The notes beneath the pieces were generated by a model that saw only the letters and a list, made by a program, of their open reading frames with translations, searched no databases and was not told the origin of the DNA. Positions 36,018 to 43,563 of a DNA stretch of 64,000 nt are shown here, piece by piece. Source of the stretch: an uncultured Clostridia bacterium (GTDB lineage Bacteria > Bacillota > Clostridia > TANB77 > CAG-508); NCBI GenBank assembly GCA_934149275.1, contig CAKPEG010000001.1:111041-175040 (forward strand), in the 5' to 3' direction. The translations under genes and the position numbers were made by a program. The stretch's first letter is position 1; each line of letters opens with the position of its first letter.

Positions 36018-36537
36018 AATCGGCTCCTCCTTTAAAAGTATTTTTTAATTTTCTTCTTGCTCTATTCATTCTAGTTTTTACTGTACTCTCCGGTATTTTT
36101 AATATTTTTCCTATTTGTTTAGTTGTAAAACCGCACAAGTAATATAATATTATAACTATTCTTTCTTTATATTTTAGCTCTTTTATTAATATATAAAAAT
36201 CTAAGTTCTCTATTCCCTCATCATTCTGTATATACTTGCATTCTTCAACAAATTTCTCATTATATTGCACCTTCTTTTCTAATAAAGTTTTTTTATAAAT
36301 TTTATTACAATTATTAATGAGAATTCGAACCACCCAAGTTTTAAAATATTGTGGTTGTTTTACTTTTGGGATATTTCTATATACTTGTATAATTGTTTCT
36401 TGCACAGCATCTTCTATATCTTCTTCATAGTTCAAACGCATTCTAGCAATTTTATATAAATCTTTTTCTATGCTAATAATTAATTTATCAAATGCTAATT
36501 CATTTCCATTTATAGCTTCTAAAATTAGATTTTCCAT
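35998..36537 (-). CDS. ECF-type RNA polymerase sigma factor
   Basis: A 179-residue sigma-70 family protein: region 2 (EDAVQETIIQVYRNIPKVKQPQYFKTWVV...) and region 4 (YKERIVIILYYLCGFTTKQIGKILKIPESTVKTRMNRAR) with a helix-turn-helix. Regions 1 and 3 are absent, as in ECF factors such as SigW/SigV. It probably responds to an envelope signal through the membrane anti-sigma factor downstream. It begins 1 bp after the Spo0A-like gene, behind AAGGAG. Confidence 0.92.
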   Translation of the reverse strand: MENLILEAINGNELAFDKLIISIEKDLYKIARMRLNYEEDIEDAVQETIIQVYRNIPKVKQPQYFKTWVVRILINNCNKIYKKTLLEKKVQYNEKFVEECKYIQNDEGIENLDFYILIKELKYKERIVIILYYLCGFTTKQIGKILKIPESTVKTRMNRARRKLKNTFKGGADYERNRQ

Positions 36538-36538
36538 T

Positions 36539-37216
36539 TTACTCCTTTTCTGAATTAATTTTGTTTAATATCGCCTCAATTATTAATTTTGTACCTGGTT
36601 TCGAAATCACTTGAAATTTCAAATACTTTAATAGTTTTATTTCTTCACATTCATAAAACATCATATCTGTAGCTCTAGTAATATTACATTTTATATTATT
36701 ACAAGTCTTACTATACTTTTTAGCAACAATAGGATATATCTTTCTAGTTAAATTTCCATCAAAAAATTCTCCTTCTTTATACGCATAATAAATACTATCT
36801 ATCAAATATTTGGTACCACAATATGATAAATTATATCCCAAGTATTGTAACTCTTTCCTAATAACGTCTTTAACATTTTCATCTATATTTCTTATTAAGT
36901 TCATAAAAAAACTTATTACATCTTTCTTATCAACATATAAGCAGTGCTTTATATTTGTTGACACATCTACAGTTTTATCATATATTATCACTACGTATTT
37001 CATATAATTTCTAATTCTCAAAAATTCATTTCTTAATAATTTCTTAAATATTTTATAGTCTATTATTAAAATAGCATTATTACTTAAATTTTCTATTAAT
37101 TCTTTTTTATTGTCAATTATTTTAGCTATACGAATCTCAGGACTCAAATTACTAACTTTATTTAATAATCTAACACTATCATCAATTTTTTCTTCAACTA
37201 GTAATATATCTAACAT
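36539..37216 (-). CDS. Spo0A-like response regulator paralogue
   Basis: A 225-residue protein with two parts. Residues 1-110 look like a degenerate receiver: ILLVEEK with an acidic pair Glu8-Glu9, and Asp53 in AILIIDYKIF at the phospho-acceptor place. Residues about 118-225 (KELQYLGYNLSYCGTKYLID, EFFDGNLTRKIYPIVAKKYS, NIKCNITRATDMMFY, KPGTKLIIEAI) follow the helical DNA-binding domain of Spo0A. It is not the housekeeping Spo0A, being much diverged. It is transcribed ahead of the ECF sigma gene, so it may control this operon. Confidence 0.7.
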   Translation of the reverse strand: MLDILLVEEKIDDSVRLLNKVSNLSPEIRIAKIIDNKKELIENLSNNAILIIDYKIFKKLLRNEFLRIRNYMKYVVIIYDKTVDVSTNIKHCLYVDKKDVISFFMNLIRNIDENVKDVIRKELQYLGYNLSYCGTKYLIDSIYYAYKEGEFFDGNLTRKIYPIVAKKYSKTCNNIKCNITRATDMMFYECEEIKLLKYLKFQVISKPGTKLIIEAILNKINSEKE

Positions 37217-37320
37217 AAAATTCTCCCTTTATTATTAGAGGCAATCTAGATTATAAATAGTTTCATTTTTTTATTTTATTTTTATATAATAATATTCAAA
37301 AAAACTTTCCTATAACATAA

Positions 37321-37352
37321 AAAAAGATACCGGTATTACCCGGTATCTTTTT
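37321..37352 (-). terminator. Terminator of the repeat-protein gene
   Basis: AAAAAGATACCGG (37321-37333) pairs with CCGGTATCTTTTT (37340-37352). A T run follows on the minus strand, 34 bp past the stop at 37386. Confidence 0.85.
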
Positions 37353-37385
37353 GCCCCGTTATATTAACTAGTTACATTTAAAAAG

Positions 37386-38609
37386 TTAACTCTCTAAGTA
37401 TCTTCTTGCAATATCTCTTAAAGGAACACACGGCATGCTCTTTTTGCAAGATATAACATTTGTATCTCCAAGAATGTAACGGCTCGGATAATTCAAGCCC
37501 AAATCCTCTTCCAGCCTCGAACGCTTTTCAGAATCGTCACACATCCGATACATGTAAATGACACATTCCTCGTCAAAAGCTTTTATCCTATCAGGAATCT
37601 CCTTTCCAGTTAAAACTACCTTCTTTTTCTTATTCTCGTTCCAAAAGCAAACCTTAACGTCATCAGCACCTACCATCTTCACATTTTTGTAAAGTGATTC
37701 AAGTGCCGTCCACAAGTTTTCAATGCTACGCAAATCGTCCACATCAAACTTTTTAAGCTCAATAAGCTCAAACGGCTTCTGGAGAAATAACGGCTCAGCT
37801 TTAATTGTTCCTGCAGGCTCTCCAAGATACTTGTTAACAATCTCTCGTAAAGTCCGGCACTCTTTCAAATAATCATCTCCAAGAATATTGGAAATTGAAG
37901 TGCTTAATCCAAGCATATCCTGAATATGCAACAAATGTATGCTATCTGTTCTAATGCCATACATGAACATAACAATAAGTCCACAAAAAGCTCTTAACTT
38001 CTCTGAAAGATCTCTTCCAAAAAGTTTATATGGCTGTGAACCATTATTATAGTACCAAGCAGTTACATTATCAAGTCCAACGGTTACAATACCTTTAAAT
38101 AAATTTTCTGTCTGTGACCAAAGGCTTAACAAATCTACACTTTTGCTACTATGTTCAACAAAGTTAAAGAGCTGTTGAATATAAACACTTTCATAAGCCT
38201 CCTTATCAAATTCAATGCCCGCATATTTCTCCATAGCATCTACTAAAGGTTTATCCGATAAGCACAATGATGCTCCAATTCTTGCTCCTAATACAGCTTC
38301 AAAAGAAACATCACCATAATGCTTTTGTAATCTTGCTTTGCTTACAGCAGAATCACTCATTTGAAACAAATTCATAACTCCAAAAGCAGACAAAGCTCTA
38401 ACATCTTCTGAGATGCCTTTTCCAGTACGGATGTAAGGACACATAGATTCATCAAAGTGAACTGTTTTTACATTCTCATAGCCATATAACTTTACAGCTT
38501 TGTACAGCTCTTCTGCTTCTCTTCTAGCATCTAAAATGTTTATACTCCGACAGTGTACATCTACAACTTTGTTTAACTCATGCACATTTACTAACGCCAT
38601 ATTTTCCAT
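37386..38609 (-). CDS. Unrecognised protein built of three ~110-residue repeats
   Basis: A soluble protein of 407 residues from the ATG at 38609 (AAAGGAG 8 bp upstream). I recognise no family. Three internal copies can be aligned. The first motif is LYKAVKLYGYENVK, LFKGIVTVGLDNVT and LYKNVKMVGADDVK. The second is GKGISEDVRALSAF, GRDLSEKLRAFCGL and GKEIPDRIKAF. Each ends with a helical region, and copies 2 and 3 share ILGD and a closing R(E/D)I..(K/R)YL. Codon use is clearly more GC-rich than in neighbours, suggesting recent transfer. No signal peptide or membrane helix is seen. Confidence 0.75.
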   Translation of the reverse strand: MENMALVNVHELNKVVDVHCRSINILDARREAEELYKAVKLYGYENVKTVHFDESMCPYIRTGKGISEDVRALSAFGVMNLFQMSDSAVSKARLQKHYGDVSFEAVLGARIGASLCLSDKPLVDAMEKYAGIEFDKEAYESVYIQQLFNFVEHSSKSVDLLSLWSQTENLFKGIVTVGLDNVTAWYYNNGSQPYKLFGRDLSEKLRAFCGLIVMFMYGIRTDSIHLLHIQDMLGLSTSISNILGDDYLKECRTLREIVNKYLGEPAGTIKAEPLFLQKPFELIELKKFDVDDLRSIENLWTALESLYKNVKMVGADDVKVCFWNENKKKKVVLTGKEIPDRIKAFDEECVIYMYRMCDDSEKRSRLEEDLGLNYPSRYILGDTNVISCKKSMPCVPLRDIARRYLES

Positions 38610-38696
38610 ATAGTTCTCTCCTTTCATGATGCAAACGGGGCGTTTTTATGCTGATGCAAAAACAATTATATCACCTTATGTAAACTTTTTCAATAT

Positions 38697-39716
38697 TTAT
38701 TTATAGAACTCCTTTTTCATAAGCGATAAATCTACATCTTCTGAAATTTCATCTCCCGCACCATGTTCAGTAAATTGCCATCCAATTGTACGTTTTTGAA
38801 GTTTTGTATTTGAAGCTCCATCTTGCTTTGTATCAAAATACCAATAGTCAGGAACTTTCCCCTCCTCTGGATAATAAGCAATCCAGAATTTTGTTTTTAA
38901 ATCACTTAAATATAAATTAGCTGTTTGAGCATTTGTATATAAAATGTTATTAATGTTCTTTTCATTAAGCTTATCAATTAAACCTTGTACTATTTCTGCT
39001 CTAACATCCCATATATTATCAGCTCTGCCTTTACCGTCATGTTTCTCAACATCAAGTGCAACTGGAAGCAAACAATACTTTCCTGCATTATCTTTTAGAA
39101 AATTAGATATAAACTCTACTTCTTCATCAACTTCTTTATCATTCAAAGCTTCATCTAAAAAGTAAAATCCATAAGGAATTTTCAAATATTCACATGCTTC
39201 TATATAATCTTTATAATTTTCATCATAATAAAAATTACCCTTTTGCCCATAACCTCTTCCGCCAGCTCTTATATACACATAACTAATCTTATTTTCTAAT
39301 AAAAACACTTCAAAATCTTCCATGTTTTCAAAATTTTTATCAATATTAAATTGTGAAACATCAGAAACCAAAACTTTTTGTGAATTTATTTCTTTATAAT
39401 AATGCACGCTATCTGCACGCACATATCCATTTCTCTTTCCATCTATTTTAACTTTATACCAATCTATATTATCCTTCTCAAATTCATCTAAAATATAAAC
39501 ATTCTCACCTTTATGCAATAATTTTATCTGACGAACATTATTTGTCTCAGCCTTAGCATAAAAAGGAACATCCTCAGCTAAAACCACACCATGAATTGAA
39601 GCATCAATTTCTTCTTGATTTTTCTTTTTTCTATAGTTCTCTATTCCAATAAAGCTTGCTACAAATATTACAATCAAAATTAAAATAATCATCAATAATA
39701 ATTTCTTTTTCTTCAT
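38697..39716 (-). CDS. GH25 lysozyme-like wall hydrolase with SH3 domain
   Basis: A 339-residue protein: N-terminal membrane anchor (about 5-25), an SH3-like domain (about 40-107, with GENVYILDEF and NGYVRADSVHYY), then a GH25 domain. The GH25 acidic residues are visible in VLVSDVSQFN and ALDVEKHDG, and it ends with IGWQFTEHG...DVDLSLM, the usual C-terminal pattern. It should hydrolyse the MurNAc-GlcNAc bond of peptidoglycan from the outer face. A second GH25 protein is at the right edge. Confidence 0.9.
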   Translation of the reverse strand: MKKKKLLLMIILILIVIFVASFIGIENYRKKKNQEEIDASIHGVVLAEDVPFYAKAETNNVRQIKLLHKGENVYILDEFEKDNIDWYKVKIDGKRNGYVRADSVHYYKEINSQKVLVSDVSQFNIDKNFENMEDFEVFLLENKISYVYIRAGGRGYGQKGNFYYDENYKDYIEACEYLKIPYGFYFLDEALNDKEVDEEVEFISNFLKDNAGKYCLLPVALDVEKHDGKGRADNIWDVRAEIVQGLIDKLNEKNINNILYTNAQTANLYLSDLKTKFWIAYYPEEGKVPDYWYFDTKQDGASNTKLQKRTIGWQFTEHGAGDEISEDVDLSLMKKEFYK

Positions 39717-39812
39717 TTTATACTCCCTATCTTTTTACAAAAGTATTTTAACATTTAGTCTCTCCAATTGTCTACAAAAATACTACTAAAACATATTTTT
39801 TTCTCAAAACAC

Positions 39813-39841
39813 TTGTATTTTCAAAAAAACTATGTTATATT
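39813..39841 (+). promoter_or_regulatory. Promoter of rpmB
   Basis: TTGTAT (39813-39818), a 17-bp spacer, then TATATT (39836-39841). Confidence 0.45.
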
Positions 39842-39884
39842 AACTATTAGTCAGTTAAAAAAATAAATGGAGGTGCATAAAGTC

Positions 39885-40082
39885 ATGGCAAAATGTGCAA
39901 TTTGTGATAAAAATATAAATTTCGGAAATCAATTAAGTATAACACGTTCACATATTAGTAAAAGATCAACAAGAACATTTAGACCAAATTTAAGAAGAAT
40001 AAAAGCTATAGTTGACGGACAACCAAAAAGAATAACAGTATGCGCAAAATGCTTACGTTCTGGAAAAGTTACAAGAGCTTAA
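39885..40082 (+). CDS. rpmB: Ribosomal protein bL28
   Basis: This 65-residue protein is bL28: MAKCAICDK, GNQLSITRSHISKRSTRTFRPNL in two adjacent segments, and VCAKCLRSGKV. The CAIC/CAKC pairs mark the zinc-binding form. GGAGGTG precedes the ATG at 39885. It lies next to spoVM, as in Bacillus subtilis, but in the opposite orientation. Confidence 0.97.
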   Translation: MAKCAICDKNINFGNQLSITRSHISKRSTRTFRPNLRRIKAIVDGQPKRITVCAKCLRSGKVTRA

Positions 40083-40103
40083 TTATATTTCGTAAAAAAA
40101 AGG

Positions 40104-40123
40104 CAACACATAAACATGTGTTG
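40104..40123 (+). terminator. Terminator of rpmB
   Basis: CAACACAT (40104-40111) pairs with ATGTGTTG (40116-40123), followed by TATTTTTTTT. Confidence 0.85.
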
Positions 40124-40164
40124 TATTTTTTTTATTTTAATAGTAACCCGCAGTTATACATAAA

Positions 40165-40248
40165 ATAAGAAAGCCAACATGTGCCAAAACTTTCTTTATT
40201 AAACTTTTAACTTAATAATCCAAATTCATTTCACATGGCTTTCTTATT
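40165..40248. repeat. 84-bp stem-loop with 13-bp arms
   Basis: AATAAGAAAGCCA (about 40165-40177) is the exact reverse complement of TGGCTTTCTTATT (about 40236-40248), with further TGTG/CACA pairing inside. It lies between rpmB and spoVM and ends 22 bp from the spoVM stop. It may terminate spoVM or be a miniature element. Confidence 0.55.
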
Positions 40249-40269
40249 AATTTATGTTTTAACTATCTT

Positions 40270-40347
40270 CTAAGTACTTTTTATTCCAAAAATCAATTTT
40301 AAAAAACCTCTTAAAAATTTAGGAGACTTTTTCACAACTACTTTCAT
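40270..40347 (-). CDS. spoVM: Stage V sporulation protein M, 25 residues
   Basis: A short gene read MKVVVKKSPKFLRGFLKLIF then GIKST and a stop. Bacillus SpoVM is 26 residues with the same pattern (MK, then basic residues, PKFL.G, amphipathic helix), and its essential Pro9 is conserved here. AAAGGTGG stands 8 bp before the ATG. SpoVM inserts in the outer forespore membrane, recognises its positive curvature, and recruits SpoIVA, encoded at 18930-20408. In Bacillus, spoVM lies beside rpmB near the prkC region, which agrees with rpmB 187 bp away and prkC 3.2 kb away. A longer open frame reading through upstream DNA in the same frame is not the real gene. Confidence 0.88.
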   Translation of the reverse strand: MKVVVKKSPKFLRGFLKLIFGIKST

Positions 40348-40391
40348 CCATTCATCCACCTTTCTAACTAGGAGTACATTTCTAATTTCAT

Positions 40392-40541
40392 TTAGCATGA
40401 TAGCCACATAATCCCAATTGCAATAACAACAATTCCAACTATAATAAGCCACCATGTCACAGGCAATAATAACACCATTATTGTTCCAAGTCCAAAACCT
40501 ATCAAACATACTGCAATTGTTTTTTTCAACCCTCTAAACAT
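40392..40541 (-). CDS. 49-residue two-helix membrane protein upstream of spoVM
   Basis: A small gene starting at ATG 40541 behind GGGGGAG reads MFRGLKKTIAVCLIGFGLGT then IMVLLLPVTWWLIIVGIVVI and AIGIMWLSC, with a stop at 40392. Two hydrophobic helices are separated by a Pro. Similar small proteins with MFRG.KK.IA and ending WLSC occur in Clostridia by my memory, with no known function. It is 44 bp upstream of spoVM on the same strand, so the two may be co-expressed in sporulation. Confidence 0.75.
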   Translation of the reverse strand: MFRGLKKTIAVCLIGFGLGTIMVLLLPVTWWLIIVGIVVIAIGIMWLSC

Positions 40542-40636
40542 GCTTTTCTCCCCCTATCTCTTTATATATTATATTATTTGTTATATAATATTGTTCAAAT
40601 TATGATATTAAAATATATTAAAAAAGGAAGTAAAAT

Positions 40637-41302
40637 ATGAAAACAAAAAAAGAAGCAACAGAAATTTTAAATATATTACGAGATTTTTATCCAGAAGCCA
40701 CTTGCAGTTTAGATTTTGAAACACCATTTCAAATCACAATTGCAGTAATGCTATCCGCACAATGTACAGACGAACGTGTAAATAAAACAACTCCTCTTCT
40801 TTTCAAAGACTATGGCACTCCAGAAAAAATGGCTAATATGGATATACATGTTTTAGAAGAAATTATTCACCCTTGTGGCTTTTATAAAAATAAAGCAAAA
40901 AACGCATTAGCATGTAGCAAAAAATTAGTAACTGATTATAATTCTATTGTTCCAGATACAATGGAAGAACTAATCAAACTACCTGGTATTGGCAGGAAAA
41001 GTGCAAATGTTATAATGCTAGAAGCATTCAACAATGCACAAGGAATAGCAGTAGACACACATGCACGAAGAATTTCAAATAAAATTGGATTTTCAAAAGA
41101 AACTGATCCAGAAAAAATAGAAAAAGATTTATTAAAAACATTTAATAAAAAAGACTGGACCGATGTAAATCACTTATTTGTTTGGCATGGACGTTATACT
41201 TGCACTGCACGTTCACCAAAATGTGATATTTGCCCTGTCAAAAAATATTGTAATGAATATAAACGGACAATTAAAGCATTAATATATGCAATAACATTTT
41301 AA
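40637..41302 (+). CDS. nth: Endonuclease III (DNA glycosylase/AP lyase)
   Basis: This 221-residue protein is full length for Nth. The helix-hairpin-helix LPGIGRKSANVI carries catalytic Lys121, and VDTHARR carries catalytic Asp140. A C-X6-C-X2-C-X5-C cluster motif (Cys189, 196, 199, 205) binds [4Fe-4S]. It removes oxidised pyrimidines and cleaves the abasic site in base excision repair. AAAGGAAG precedes the start. It stands alone, divergent from the spoVM pair. Confidence 0.97.
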   Translation: MKTKKEATEILNILRDFYPEATCSLDFETPFQITIAVMLSAQCTDERVNKTTPLLFKDYGTPEKMANMDIHVLEEIIHPCGFYKNKAKNALACSKKLVTDYNSIVPDTMEELIKLPGIGRKSANVIMLEAFNNAQGIAVDTHARRISNKIGFSKETDPEKIEKDLLKTFNKKDWTDVNHLFVWHGRYTCTARSPKCDICPVKKYCNEYKRTIKALIYAITF

Positions 41303-41420
41303 AATAAAAATTTTTTTAGTAAATTTTTATTCATATTATTTTTATATTATAGCAAATAGTTTTTATGGTATATAAATCAAAAATAAGCATATAATATTTA
41401 TTAAAGAGGTGTATGTAACT

Positions 41421-41556
41421 TTGACAAATATTCAATGTTCTTATGATTGTATCTATCAAAATCAACGGGTTCTGCAATTATGAAAAGGTACAAGCAAAAA
41501 AATTAAACTCAAAAACAGACTGCATTTATTACGAAAAAAAAGCTGAAATGTCTTGA
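41421..41556 (+). pseudogene. Cys-rich mini-protein gene, interrupted by an apparent +1 frameshift
   Basis: A TTG at 41421 behind AAAGAGGTG begins MTNIQCSYDCIYQNQ. After CAACGGG that frame ends at 41481, but the +1 frame continues as GFCNYEKVQAKKLNSKTDC then IYYEKKAEMS, stopping at 41554-41556. Without one base it would be a protein of about 44 residues with the pattern C-x3-C-...-G-x-C-...-C-x-Y. This resembles small Clostridial Cys-motif (DUF1540-like) proteins. A strong terminator overlaps its 3' end. The rest of 41303-41687 shows nothing else. Confidence 0.5.
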
Positions 41557-41576
41557 AATAATACATTTCAGCTTTT
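41538..41576 (+). terminator. Terminator overlapping the end of the Cys-rich mini-gene
   Basis: AAAAGCTGAAATG (41538-41550) pairs perfectly with CATTTCAGCTTTT (41564-41576). The left arm lies inside the last codons of the mini-gene. Confidence 0.75.
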
Positions 41577-41687
41577 TAATATAATAGAAAAATCAAATAA
41601 CTTCCTATTATATTAAATAACAATATCTACTTTAAATAACTATAAAAATGAACTTAAAAATTTTAATTTTCACTTTTTCTTTATCAC

Positions 41688-42797
41688 TTATTTATTTTTT
41701 GAAAAGCAATATCTAATTGACATTCCAAGTCCAGTTGCAACCCAAATAAATGCAACTATACCACCTAAAACAGGGATTTGATATACAACCCATGTAACAG
41801 CTGTTACAATTGCAGTCCATATAGGAAGTTTAATATTAGGTTTCTTCTCTTCAAATTTCTTTGCAAGTGAAATATTTGTTATAGCCATAGATAATATTAA
41901 AACTAATATAAATAAAGCTAATACTGCAAAAGCAAGTGTTGAAGTAACTCTTAAAACTAACATTAATACCAATAAAATAGGCACAATAATTAAAGATAAA
42001 ATTCCAATTCCAAATGAACTTACTCTAAATTGATCTTTCAAATTATTAATGAATTTTGGTAATAATTTAATAAACACAATTAACAATACCATTGTCAAAA
42101 CAAAATATTTAGCAAAATCTAAAACATATTCTGTAATTACATCTAAAGCTGTTTCTTTCTCTTCCACTTGTTTTGAAAAATTAATATTACCAATTGATGC
42201 ATCTTTCCCCATTTTAGCTTCTTGTTCAGAAGAATAATTTAATGTTCCCCTTATCGCAGTAGCATTGTCAACTTCAATATTGCTTACAGTACAATTTACA
42301 TCTCTACGGAATGTACCATTAACATATATATGTTCTGCTGCAATATTTGCACTATATTCTATAATAGCTGTTTTTTCAAAAACGACATCTTTTGCCACAC
42401 AAAATAGCTCTCTAGATATAGATGCATCAAGCTTTACATTAGATGCACAAATAAAAAGATTTCCATCAATTATTGTATTTGGTGCAATCTCAACATTATT
42501 AGCAAAAATAAAAACATCGCCATTTATGGTTTCATTTTCAATTTTAACATCATTTCCAGCAAGATAGACATTTCCATCAACATATTCACCATTTAATTCA
42601 ATTTTCTCTCCAGCTTTATAAATACTATCTTCTTTTACATTATTGCTAATCTCCATTGCATGAGTAGCAATATCTCCATCAATAATTGGAGTATAATCCA
42701 TAGTTAGTGGTTGCATATCTGTTGCAAAAACAGTTGATACACCTAAAATTGCAATAGCAATCAATATCACTGCACTAACAATAAGTCTTTTTTTCAT
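41688..42797 (-). CDS. Bactofilin-like polymer-forming domain protein with membrane helices
   Basis: A 369-residue protein: signal peptide (about 1-25), an extracytoplasmic beta-helical domain (about 65-210) with repeated short strands such as YVDGNVYLAGNDVKI, TINGDVFIFANNVEI and IIDGNLFICASNVKL, then about four membrane helices (about 232-365). The repeats match the polymer-forming cytoskeletal (bactofilin-like) architecture seen in Clostridial membrane proteins. The function is unknown. It lies 28 bp after rpe and is probably co-transcribed with the rpe-prkC group. Confidence 0.75.
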   Translation of the reverse strand: MKKRLIVSAVILIAIAILGVSTVFATDMQPLTMDYTPIIDGDIATHAMEISNNVKEDSIYKAGEKIELNGEYVDGNVYLAGNDVKIENETINGDVFIFANNVEIAPNTIIDGNLFICASNVKLDASISRELFCVAKDVVFEKTAIIEYSANIAAEHIYVNGTFRRDVNCTVSNIEVDNATAIRGTLNYSSEQEAKMGKDASIGNINFSKQVEEKETALDVITEYVLDFAKYFVLTMVLLIVFIKLLPKFINNLKDQFRVSSFGIGILSLIIVPILLVLMLVLRVTSTLAFAVLALFILVLILSMAITNISLAKKFEEKKPNIKLPIWTAIVTAVTWVVYQIPVLGGIVAFIWVATGLGMSIRYCFSKNK

Positions 42798-42825
42798 TTG
42801 ATTTCCTTTCCGAGAGTTTTTCTCT

Positions 42826-43488
42826 CTATAGATTTTTTAAATTATTAATAGCCTCTTTATAATCATCGGCATTTAATACATAGTTTCCAGAAACAAGAAT
42901 ATTTGCACCAGCTTCAACAGCTTCTTTTCCTGTTTCGTCATTTATTCCGCCATCAACTTCAATGTCCATATCTAAGTCATTTTCTTCACAATATTTTCTT
43001 AATATTTCAACTTTATCAAGTGTCTCAGGTATAAACTTTTGTCCTCCTTTCCCTGGAACAACAGACATAACCAAAACCATATGTACATAAGGTAATACAT
43101 CAAAAATTTCTTCTATCTTTGTATCAGGATTTACAGCAATTCCAACTTTAACCCTATTCTCATTTAAATATTTTGCAATCGAAATAATTTCATCTTTATT
43201 AGAACATGCCTCATAATGAAAAGTAATTCTATTTACTCCTAAATCTATAAAATAATCTAAATGCTCTTTTGGATTATTAACCATCAAATGAACATCTATT
43301 GGTGTCATTGAAACACTAGTTATTTTTAAAGCATAATCTCTCATTTGTAAAACATTATCTTTCTTTACAAATTCTCCGTCCATAACATCAATATGAAAAT
43401 AATCTATCTTAGCAGTTTCAATATTGTAAAATACATTAATCGCATTCTCTTCTTCCACATCTAAAACCGATACTGATACTTCAGCCAT
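42826..43488 (-). CDS. rpe: Ribulose-phosphate 3-epimerase
   Basis: A 220-residue TIM barrel with Rpe motifs: HIDVMDGEFV (metal His and Asp), DVHLMV, VMSVVPGKGGQKF and the catalytic second Asp in EVDGGIN. The N-terminus reads VSVSVLDVEEENAI instead of the usual APSILSADF, so it is somewhat divergent. It interconverts ribulose-5-phosphate and xylulose-5-phosphate in the pentose phosphate pathway. GAAGGAG precedes the start. It follows prkC as in Bacillus, but rsgA, which normally lies between them, is missing. Confidence 0.9.
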   Translation of the reverse strand: MAEVSVSVLDVEEENAINVFYNIETAKIDYFHIDVMDGEFVKKDNVLQMRDYALKITSVSMTPIDVHLMVNNPKEHLDYFIDLGVNRITFHYEACSNKDEIISIAKYLNENRVKVGIAVNPDTKIEEIFDVLPYVHMVLVMSVVPGKGGQKFIPETLDKVEILRKYCEENDLDMDIEVDGGINDETGKEAVEAGANILVSGNYVLNADDYKEAINNLKNL

Positions 43489-43563
43489 ATATTCTCCTTC
43501 TTTCTATCCTAAATTTAAGGGCACGATTATATGTCATGCCCTTAATTGTTTTATATATATTCT

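Noticed and set aside
40270..40509. 79-residue protein starting at 40509
   Set aside because: No ribosome-binding site at that start; it overlaps the 49-residue membrane gene in another frame. Only its last 25 codons (spoVM) are supported.
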